DNA from: Chloroflexota bacterium
GTDB taxonomy: Bacteria > Chloroflexota > Anaerolineae > Anaerolineales > Villigracilaceae
Length of the DNA: 43,727 nucleotides
Direction: 5' to 3'
Assembly (NCBI GenBank): GCA_016866195.1
Contig: VGNF01000003.1
Coordinates: 1-43,727 of the forward strand
The notes below the pieces were generated by a model that worked only from the letters and a program-made list of their open reading frames with translations, was not told where the DNA came from and searched no databases. The translations under genes were made by a program, and so were the position numbers. Positions 20,986-29,900 of this stretch are shown here, one piece after another (positions within the stretch are counted from its first letter, which is position 1; every line of letters starts with the position of its first letter).

Positions 20986-21873
20986 ATGATCAGAGACAAA
21001 GACCGCATCCTAAACCTCATTCTCATCTCCCCCTCGATCCTGGCTGTTTTGATCTTCATTTATGCGTTCATCGGATGGTCCATTCGCGTATCTTTGAGCA
21101 AATGGAAGGGTCTCACACCTGATTACACGTGGAATGGTTTGAATAACTTTACAGAACTTTTCGCCGATCCCCGCTTTGCCGTGGATGTGAGAAACACGCT
21201 GATTTTCACGGGAGTGTTCGTGGCCGGCAGCCTGCTGCTCGGTTTTTTTCTGGCTGTCATGCTGGACCAGGGCTTGAGGGGTGAAGGGTTTTTCCGAAGC
21301 CTGTTTCTTTTTCCGATGGCAATTTCCTACATCGTCACCGGTGTGGTGTGGCGATGGTTGATGAATCCCGCCATGGGGACACGCCTAAGTGGTTTGAATT
21401 TGTTATTTTCCTATATCGGACTCGACTCGCTTGCCAGTGCCTGGCATACCACACCCAGGTGGGGCATGGCAGCAATCGCACTTGCCGCCATCTGGCAGAT
21501 GTCCGGCTACACGATGGCCCTGTACCTTGCCGGGCTGAGGGCAATTCCGCAGGAATTGAAGGAAGCCGCCCAGATAGATGGAGCCAGCGAACTACAAATA
21601 TACCGTCATATCATGCTACCACTGCTCGCTCCGGTCACGCTCTCCGCCTTGATCATCCTCGGTCATATGTCCCTGAAGGTATTCGATCTTATCGTGGCGA
21701 TCGCAGGAAAGCAGCTCGAGCTGGACGTTCCGGCGATCTACATGTGGCAGGCGACGTTTGACGGTCTGTTCTACGGACGTGGTGCCGCGATCGGCATCCT
21801 GCTTTTGATCAGCGTTGCGGCGTTGATCATCCCCTACATTCGGTTCACACTCAAGACAGAGGCACAGCAATGA
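20986..21873 (+). CDS. Sugar ABC transporter permease (MalF/UgpA-like)
   Basis: 295 aa, multiple TM; EAA loop ELKEAAQIDGASELQIYRHIMLPLLAP. Confidence 0.9.
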   Translation: MIRDKDRILNLILISPSILAVLIFIYAFIGWSIRVSLSKWKGLTPDYTWNGLNNFTELFADPRFAVDVRNTLIFTGVFVAGSLLLGFFLAVMLDQGLRGEGFFRSLFLFPMAISYIVTGVVWRWLMNPAMGTRLSGLNLLFSYIGLDSLASAWHTTPRWGMAAIALAAIWQMSGYTMALYLAGLRAIPQELKEAAQIDGASELQIYRHIMLPLLAPVTLSALIILGHMSLKVFDLIVAIAGKQLELDVPAIYMWQATFDGLFYGRGAAIGILLLISVAALIIPYIRFTLKTEAQQ

Positions 21874-22688
21874 AAGGGCTTCGCATCGGCAAGAACTGGT
21901 TGTACCTGCCATTGATCGGGATGGCCGTTTTCTATCTGCTGCCAATGTATGTCATATTGGTCACGGGCTTCAAGAGCTTTGGGGAGATCGACCTGAAAAC
22001 CATGTGGAATCTGCCGCGGGGAATAGCCCTCGACAACTACATTGAAGCTTATTCCAAGCTGGCGCCCTCCCTCTGGAACAGTTTTTCCATGGTCATACCT
22101 GCCGCCATCATCTCCTCCTTCCTGGGGTCGCTCAATGGCTTCATCCTGGCCAAGTGGAAATTTCGCGGCGCCGATTTCATCTTCCCTTTCATCCTGTTCG
22201 GGATGTTCATTCCCTACCAGAGCATCCTCATTCCACTGGTGCAGTTCATGAAGGCGGTGGGCATCACCGGCCTGGCCGGGCTGGCAATGGCACACATTAT
22301 CTACGGTATTCCAATCACCACGCTCACCTTTCGCAATTATTACGCCAGCCTGCCGCAGGAACTGCTCGAAGCCGCTAAGATCGACGGAGCGGACATGTTG
22401 GGAATCTACCGCTACATCCTGCTGCCCATTTCACTTCCCAGTTTTGTTGTCGTATTGATCTGGCAATTCACCTCGGCATGGAATGACTTCCTGTTCGCGG
22501 TGGTCCTGACAGGAAACACGGATTGGCCCATAACCGTCGCGCTGAACAACATGGCGGGGAGGGGAATCATATCCTGGAATGTGCAAATGGCCGGGTCGTT
22601 GCTTGCGGCACTCCCCACTCTGTTGGTGTACATTTTCCTTGGGCGATACTTCCTGCGAGGTCTGCTGGCTGGATCCCTCAAAGGCTAG
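21870..22688 (+). CDS. Sugar ABC transporter permease (MalG/UgpE-like)
   Basis: 272 aa; EAA loop ELLEAAKIDGADMLGIYRYILLPISLPSFVVVLIWQFTSAWNDFLFA; 4-nt overlap with the upstream permease. Confidence 0.9.
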   Translation: MKGLRIGKNWLYLPLIGMAVFYLLPMYVILVTGFKSFGEIDLKTMWNLPRGIALDNYIEAYSKLAPSLWNSFSMVIPAAIISSFLGSLNGFILAKWKFRGADFIFPFILFGMFIPYQSILIPLVQFMKAVGITGLAGLAMAHIIYGIPITTLTFRNYYASLPQELLEAAKIDGADMLGIYRYILLPISLPSFVVVLIWQFTSAWNDFLFAVVLTGNTDWPITVALNNMAGRGIISWNVQMAGSLLAALPTLLVYIFLGRYFLRGLLAGSLKG

Positions 22689-23129
22689 TCTGTTCAATTC
22701 AACCGCCAGGGGTAAAACCACTCCGCTCAAGGACCGATGGCGACCAAACTGTCTCACCTCACCACATTGTTGCCCTTCGCATTGTGTCGCCTGGGTTGAT
22801 ATTCTTAGAAATTACGAAAATCCGGAAGGATCAGCCCTTTACGCCTGAATCAGAGCGGTTTGCTTCATGGCAGCGGATGTATTCACACCCTTACTTGCCA
22901 TCATTTTTTCCGCTAAACGTGATTTTCATCACCGTGATCCTTCTCACCATGACTGCGTCACCCTGTCGGGGGATCAGATTCTGCGTCGCAGGGCTGGGAG
23001 GGCTGTTTGGGCAGAGGAGGATCGGGTGAGGCAGCGACCCGCTTAACCCGCACGCCGGGTTCTCGTTCAATATCCTTCTCATTGCACCGGTCTTCCCATC
23101 GATCCTGCCGCCTCAGAAAGGAAATTGAA

Positions 23130-24116
23130 ATGGAAAAGATCCTGAATTGGGGCTTGCTCTCCACAGCCCGGATTAATCGAGCACTGATTAAGCCATTGAC
23201 CGCATCCAAACGTACGCGTTTACTGGCCGTGGCGTCGAGATCCCAATCCACCGCCGACGCCTATGCGCATGACTGGAATATCCCAAGGGCGTATGGATCT
23301 TATGAATCCCTGCTCGACGATCCCGAAATCGATGTCATTTACATTCCCCTCCCGAACCACTTGCACGCCGAATGGACGGTGAATGCTTTGCGTGCCGGCA
23401 AACATGTCCTGTGCGAGAAACCGCTGGGGTTGACCCTTGAGCAGGTGGATTCGATGGTCAAAGCCTCTCGCGAATCCGGCAGGGTTCTGGCAGAAGGATT
23501 GATGTATCGTCATCACGCTCAGACCTTGAGAGTGAAACAGATCGTTCGAAACGGGGACTTGGGCAAGGTGCAATTCATTCGCGGCAGTTTTTCATTCAAA
23601 CTCAACCGTGAAGGGGATTATCGGAACTTCAAACACATGGGAGGAGGCAGCCTCTGGGATATCGGAATATATCCGATCTCGTACGCGCGGATGATCGTCG
23701 ACGAAGATCCCGAGGAGGTGTTTGGTTGGCAAAGCCAAGGTCAGGGAGGATGCGATATCAGCTTCGCCGGGCAGATGAAATTCCCCAACGGAGTGATCTG
23801 CCAGTTTGACAGCAGCTTCGACTCGCCCTTTTATTCTTCCATGGAAATCGTTGGAACTTCCGCGACCCTGTCGATCCCCAAACCGTTCAAACCGGGAAAA
23901 TCGAATACCCTTTTGATCCGCCGCGAGGACGAGGAGAAGCCCATGACTATCAAAGGCGGGGACTTGTATCTTGGAGAAGTTGAGGACATGGTCAGCTCCA
24001 TCCTAGAAGGAAAACCTCCGAGGGTGACTTTGCAGGATAGTCGCGGGAATATCGCAACGATCCTGGCCTTGCTAGATTCAGCTGAAAAACGCTTGCCGGT
24101 ATCATTCAAAGAATGA
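23130..24116 (+). CDS. Gfo/Idh/MocA-family NAD(P)-dependent oxidoreductase
   Basis: Start refined to 23130 (MEKILNWGLLSTARINRALI). IDVIYIPLPNHLHAEWTVNALRAGKHVLCEKPLGLT, GGGSLWDIGIYPI. Confidence 0.88.
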   Translation: MEKILNWGLLSTARINRALIKPLTASKRTRLLAVASRSQSTADAYAHDWNIPRAYGSYESLLDDPEIDVIYIPLPNHLHAEWTVNALRAGKHVLCEKPLGLTLEQVDSMVKASRESGRVLAEGLMYRHHAQTLRVKQIVRNGDLGKVQFIRGSFSFKLNREGDYRNFKHMGGGSLWDIGIYPISYARMIVDEDPEEVFGWQSQGQGGCDISFAGQMKFPNGVICQFDSSFDSPFYSSMEIVGTSATLSIPKPFKPGKSNTLLIRREDEEKPMTIKGGDLYLGEVEDMVSSILEGKPPRVTLQDSRGNIATILALLDSAEKRLPVSFKE

Positions 24117-24132
24117 TCGGGTTGAACCTTAC

Positions 24133-24160
24133 TTGAAACTGAACCATAAGGGGTTATAAT
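24133..24160 (+). promoter_or_regulatory. Promoter for the ABC ATPase gene
   Basis: TTGAAA (24133-24138), N16, TATAAT (24155-24160). Confidence 0.6.
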
Positions 24161-24194
24161 CAGATCACTATATTTCCACGACTGGAGGTTAACC

Positions 24195-25295
24195 ATGGCA
24201 AGCGTAACATACAAAAACGTCTTCAAGAAGTTCGGCGATTTAACCATCATCAAGGACCTGGATTTCCAGGTGGAGGACAAGGAATTCCTGGTCCTGGTCG
24301 GGCCGTCGGGATGCGGGAAAACCACTGCTCTGCGCCTGCTGGCCGGGCTGGAGGAAATCACGGAAGGCCTAATTACCATTGGGGATCGCGTGGTCAATGA
24401 CATTGCCCCCAAGGACAGGGATATTGCCATGGTCTTCCAATCGTATGCCTTGTACCCTCATCTTTCGGTGTACGACAACATGGCATTCGGGCTTAAACTG
24501 CGCAAAACCCCCAAAGGTGAAATCAAGCGGCGGGTGACCGAAGCAGCGGAGATCCTGGGCATCACAGAATTACTGCAGCGAAAGCCTCGTCAGCTTTCCG
24601 GCGGGCAGCGACAGCGAGTTGCGGTAGGAAGGGCTATCGTGCGTGAACCCAAGGTATTTCTTTTTGACGAGCCCCTTTCCAACCTGGATGCAAAACTGCG
24701 CGTGCAAATGCGCGCAGAGATCAGCAAACTCCATCAACGTCTGCAGACTACCTTCATCTACGTCACGCACGATCAGACCGAGGCCATGACCATGGCCACC
24801 CGCATCGCGGTGATCAACAAGGGAATTCTCCAGCAATTGGATACGCCGCAGGTCCTGTACGACCGGCCATCGAATCTTTTCGTCGCCGGCTTCATCGGCT
24901 CTCCCTCGATGAATTTCTTTCCCGCAAAACTTTCCAAGGACGGCGATGGAATTATCGTGGACACCGTGGACTTCAAGGTAAAGATCCCTTCCAAGCATGC
25001 TGAGCCGTACAAGAGTCTGGGCGGGAAGGAAATCATTTTCGGGATTCGACCGGAAAACATCCACGATCCCGAATTTGCTCCACCGAATATTCAAGGTGAA
25101 AAAATTGCTGCGAAGGTGGATGTGACCGAGCTGATGGGCAATGAAACCCTGTTATACCTGGTCAGCGGTAAAAATACGTTCGTGGGACGGGTGGATCCGC
25201 GATCGAAGTTCCATGTTAACGATTCTGTGCAGGTGGTCTTCGATATGGATAAATTCCATATCTTTGATAGAGGTACCGAGGAAGTCATCCGCTGA
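24195..25295 (+). CDS. Sugar ABC transporter ATP-binding protein (MsmK/UgpC/MalK-like)
   Basis: GPSGCGKTTALRLLAGLEEI, LSGGQRQRVAVGRAIVREPKVFLFDEPLSNLDAKLR, C-terminal TOBE region. Confidence 0.93.
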   Translation: MASVTYKNVFKKFGDLTIIKDLDFQVEDKEFLVLVGPSGCGKTTALRLLAGLEEITEGLITIGDRVVNDIAPKDRDIAMVFQSYALYPHLSVYDNMAFGLKLRKTPKGEIKRRVTEAAEILGITELLQRKPRQLSGGQRQRVAVGRAIVREPKVFLFDEPLSNLDAKLRVQMRAEISKLHQRLQTTFIYVTHDQTEAMTMATRIAVINKGILQQLDTPQVLYDRPSNLFVAGFIGSPSMNFFPAKLSKDGDGIIVDTVDFKVKIPSKHAEPYKSLGGKEIIFGIRPENIHDPEFAPPNIQGEKIAAKVDVTELMGNETLLYLVSGKNTFVGRVDPRSKFHVNDSVQVVFDMDKFHIFDRGTEEVIR

Positions 25296-25315
25296 TTCCA
25301 CGTTGCAATGATCCC

Positions 25316-25346
25316 ATGCGCGAGTCGTGAGATTCGCGCATTGTTT
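25316..25346 (+). terminator. Hairpin between the ABC ATPase and GH13 genes
   Basis: ATGCGCGA-N10-TCGCGCAT followed by TGTTTT. Confidence 0.5.
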
Positions 25347-25375
25347 TATCAAGCTTCGGTCCAGGATTCTTTTGC

Positions 25376-26839
25376 ATGACCACTCCCGATTGGGTCAAAG
25401 ACGCCATCTTCTATCAAATCTTTCCGGATCGGTTTGCGCGATCGAGCCGCAAGGCGGATATCGGATTTGAAGCCTGGGAGTCCCCGCCCACCCAAAACGG
25501 ATTTAAGGGGGGAGATCTGTTCGGCGTGATCGAAAAGCTGGATTATCTGCAAGACCTGGGGATCAACGCCCTCTATTTCAATCCGGTTTTCGCATCCGCC
25601 TGCAATCACCGCTATCACACCTACGATTATTACAATGTCGATCCCCTGCTCGGTGGCAATGATGCTTTAAAGGAGTTGGTGGATTCCGCTCACAAACGCG
25701 GCATTCGAATTCTTCTCGATGGAGTCTTTAATCACGCCAGCCGGGGATTTTGGCAGTTTCACCACGTCCTTGAGAATGGCGGTGGTTCCCCATACAAGGA
25801 TTGGTTCATTTTCGACGAGGAGCGGTTGCGCGGACACAAGCACTGGGGCGCTTATCCCACACCTCATGAGAGAAAGGCCTTACAGCATGAAGACAGCCTG
25901 ACTGCCATCGGATACCGCGCCTGGTGGAATCTGCCTGCCTTGCCCAAATTCAACACAAGAACACCGGCTGTCCGGGATTTCCTTTTCAGCGTGGCTGAAT
26001 TTTGGATCCGTTTTGGCATCGACGGCTGGCGCCTGGATGTGCCGGCTGAGATCGACGACGATGAGTTCTGGCGTGAATTCCGTCGAAGGATCCGGGCGGT
26101 CAATTCTGAGGCTTACATCGTGGGGGAAATCTGGCATGAAGCCAACCGTTGGCTGCAGGGCGATCAATTCGACGCGGTGATGAATTACCTGTTCACCGCC
26201 GCGGCGTTGGGATTTTTCGCCGGTTCACATCTTAATTTGCAGATGGTGTCACATGCCGGCGGGATCAAGGACCGCGTCCGGCGCATGCACGCACACGACT
26301 TCGCGAACGAAGTGGACCGGATCCTGAATCTTTACCCAAGGGAAATCACTTTTGCCCAATTCAACCTGCTCGACAGCCATGACATGCCGCGGTTTCTTTC
26401 ATGCGTTAATGGAGACAAAGCTTCGTTAAAGCTTGCCTGGCTGTTCCTGTTTACCATGCCCGGCGCGCCCTGTATTTATTACGGGGACGAGATTGGTATG
26501 GATGGCAGTCACGATCCGGATTGCCGCAAAGCCTTCCCTTGGGAGGTTTCAAAGTGGGATCAAGAACTCCGCGGGTATCTCAAGGCATGCATATTCATGC
26601 GGAAGGACCAGCCCGCGTTGCGCCACGGTGACTATCAACGAGTTCACGTTGAGGACGACCTGCTGGTGTACAACCGATCATCCAGCGAACATGAGGTCGT
26701 GGTCGCGATTAATGTGTCAAATGTCGAAAAGCAATTGCAATTGCCTTTCACTACCAAGGGCGAGATGATTTTCGGTAGCGGAAGTAAATCCGAGAACGGG
26801 TACTCTATTCCTCCGCGCAGCGGAATTGTTTTCCAATAA
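25376..26839 (+). CDS. GH13-family alpha-glucosidase/cyclomaltodextrinase/neopullulanase-like enzyme
   Basis: AIFYQIFPDRF, LLDGVFNHAS, DGWRLDVPAEI (nucleophile Asp), YIVGEIWHE (acid/base Glu), LLDSHDMPR. Confidence 0.92.
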   Translation: MTTPDWVKDAIFYQIFPDRFARSSRKADIGFEAWESPPTQNGFKGGDLFGVIEKLDYLQDLGINALYFNPVFASACNHRYHTYDYYNVDPLLGGNDALKELVDSAHKRGIRILLDGVFNHASRGFWQFHHVLENGGGSPYKDWFIFDEERLRGHKHWGAYPTPHERKALQHEDSLTAIGYRAWWNLPALPKFNTRTPAVRDFLFSVAEFWIRFGIDGWRLDVPAEIDDDEFWREFRRRIRAVNSEAYIVGEIWHEANRWLQGDQFDAVMNYLFTAAALGFFAGSHLNLQMVSHAGGIKDRVRRMHAHDFANEVDRILNLYPREITFAQFNLLDSHDMPRFLSCVNGDKASLKLAWLFLFTMPGAPCIYYGDEIGMDGSHDPDCRKAFPWEVSKWDQELRGYLKACIFMRKDQPALRHGDYQRVHVEDDLLVYNRSSSEHEVVVAINVSNVEKQLQLPFTTKGEMIFGSGSKSENGYSIPPRSGIVFQ

Positions 26840-26905
26840 GCCAGAGATAATCGAAATCAAATACAGATCGTTTGCTTTAGCGATCCGCCAAGGAGATCTT
26901 CGCCA

Positions 26906-29900
26906 ATGGACACCTCCCCCGAAATTCGATTGGCACGTGCGGCATATGGTTGGTTGAGAATTTCCCCGCTCTTGACCGGATTCACCTTTTTCCTCATCTG
27001 GGGAATGGACCCCGGTGGATTTGTTTGTGGGGAAATCGATTGTGCATATGGGGACTCCTTGTATTTCTCACTTCTGGCGGCGGTTTTAGGATCAGCCCTC
27101 TGGCATCTGATTCTGCTCCAATACCTCAATCACAAAACCAGTCAATTCGTTCGCAAGCACGGACGAAGCGCATTGCTGCTGGCAGGGTTTCGAACTTCCG
27201 TTCCCCTGGGATTACTCATCCTGGATTTTTTGGCAGATGCCAATGGATTGCTACTGGGCTGCACCGCGATCCCAATTCTGATCCTTCTGTGGGCTGTGAA
27301 TACCACCTCCGGCTACAAAGACATCAACCGAGAATTAGGTCTTCCACCTTCCGCAGGGAAGGAAACCGGTTCGAAAGAGAGCCCTGAGCTACTTCCCCAG
27401 ACTGCCATATCCCATCCGTCCTCCAATTCAAATGCGATTGATCGATCCGCCTCAAAACAAGCTCCAGAAGAGACTTTGACCAGAATCTTGAATGATCTGG
27501 ACCATGAATCGAATACCGTGCGAAGGCAGGCACTGGAGGAACTCGAATCATTGACCTTCGGCAGCGAAGCACTGCGTCGCAAGGTGGAGGCTCTGGCGCT
27601 GCACGAGGAGGATGAAACCCTCCGCCGGGCAGCGCTGGATGCATTGGGAAATTCGATGATGCGACATGTCCAGAGCCGCCTGAACAAGGTCAGTCGGGGC
27701 GATCGATACGTCCTGCTCCGCGAAATCGATGTATGGGAAAAACTGGATTACGTTACCCGATCTGTTGCGGAAGTCCTGCGGCGCCGTTATGATTTTGATT
27801 TCGCGCGAACCGAACCGTCGGTGAAACTTGTCCAGGTCCAGCCTCCGACTCCGGTCGATCGACCTGTTTCTCCAGCAAGACCCTCTCCCGCGCCCGCTGC
27901 CCCCTTGCCTGCCGCTTCCATCTCCACGCCCTCCATCAAGAAGCCCGAGCCAGCCGCACCGCGACCAACGCTCCTGCAGGCCTTGTTGAGCGAGACCAGC
28001 ATAAAAATCTATTTATATCTCGGGGCGTTTTTCGTCATCGCCTCGGCTGTGATATTAGGAACCCTTTTCGAGGCTGCCCGTCTGCCGATCTTGATTGCAG
28101 GGACGCTTTTATTTGGCGGCACAGCAGTCTCGATCCGTTCAAGGCTGCCTCAGCCCAGCTTCGCATTGTTCATAGTTTTTTCCTTTCTCCTGCCGATCAC
28201 TGCCAATGTAGCAGGAGAGTCGCTTAATCTGACCGCGCAAGGTCGAACCGCCTATTGGATGACCATTTACCTGGTCATGACCCTCCTATGGAGCGGAAGC
28301 ACATGGATTTATGAATCACGATTATTCAGCCTTTCCGCATTCCTCTCATTGCTCCTTGCTCTGTACCGCGCAGCCGATCTGGTTCAGGGACGAGCCGAGT
28401 TGCACACCTCGTTGATCGGAATGGCTGCACTGATTGGTCTTTTCGGCGTACGGAGATTAATCAAGTGGAAGAATTTCAAATTCAGTCTGCCGCTTTTCAT
28501 CACTGCCCAAATCACCCAATTATCGGCGGTGATCGCCGCCCTTTCCTTATTCCTCCTCAGGTTGGCAGAGGTGGATGATCAACCCCTTTGGCATGCGGTC
28601 TCGGTCCTAACCATTCTTGCCGCCTGTCAATTTTTCATCCTCTCGCACTCGACCGTTCCATTCTTCGCCTTCCCCTGGTTGGCAGCCGGAGTCCTGATCC
28701 CGCTCCCCTGGTTTGTGATTGCCACAAATGGAGAGAATCCCTTCCCAGGCAGCTGGCTGGCCACACTTACCTATACGATCTGGGCGCTGATCCTATCGGG
28801 CGCAAGTGAACCACTCTACAGCAAGAACAGATACCGCTCGTATAGCCTGCCTTCCCTTTTGGCATCAATCCCAATCTTCTCATTCGCGATCTTGAACAGC
28901 CTGCTCCATACGGATGCGCAAATCAGTAACCTATTGGTATTTGCAGTTTCACTGATCACAGCCGGGGTATTTGGGGGGATCCATGCAATCCGAAGGCGCG
29001 GCTGGTTATGGGCAATTTCACTTGCCTTTTTTGCCCTCGCCTATTTCTTCCTCCTCAACATTCAACCAATAAAGGTATGGAGCATTTACCACGGATTTGA
29101 AGTTCTTGGCTTGATCCTCCTATTCATGCTCCCAGATCTTCTGCTCAAGAAGGACTTCACTTCCGATCCACCTTGGAGGGTGCCACCCAGAATTTTCGGT
29201 GCAATCCTTTCCTTATGGGTATTTCTCCGATACTCGATGGTTCTGACTGATCAGTCCTTGAATTCAGGCATCTTGTTCGGTATTCTGGCTGTCGTATTCG
29301 CACTGTATTCCACGTCGTACCGGAAACCAGGAATCGGTTATGTGATAACGGTAAGCCTGGCAATCAGCGCCATCCACATTCTGCATTACATGGATCTGGA
29401 TTTGTGGTCTGAAACCTTATCGATCCTGGCGGTTCTCTACTATCTGATCGGATTCGCGATCCGAAGATATACGGCACACTCCGATTGGGGATCCATGTTT
29501 GCCATCAGCGGTCTTGCCTTGGGCAGCCTTACATCGATTGTGGCACTGTTCACCTTGAGACAAGGAGGCGGTTGGCTTATAGCTCTAACAGGAACTTTTT
29601 ACCTGTTCGAAATGCACGCGCGCAGAAGTGAATATCTTGAAATCGGCACTCATGTCCAAGTTCCCGCTGGAATATTTCTCCTGCTGAACGAAATCCTGCC
29701 CGATGAAATTGCCTATATCCTGCTCGGGTGGAGTATCTGCTGGCTGGGGATTGACGCTGTTCTATCAAAGACGTTCAAATCCGCCCGCCTGCTCGCACCT
29801 CCGGTTCGAATTGTCGGTTCACTGGCTACTCTTCTGGCGACCATGGTCTTACTGGCGGAGGGTGATTCAAGAGTATCTGCCATTTGCTTTGGTATCTACA

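Noticed and set aside
22523-23029. 168-aa ORF spanning the end of the second permease into the intergenic gap
   Set aside because: Overlaps the permease out of frame; no domain, no RBS.
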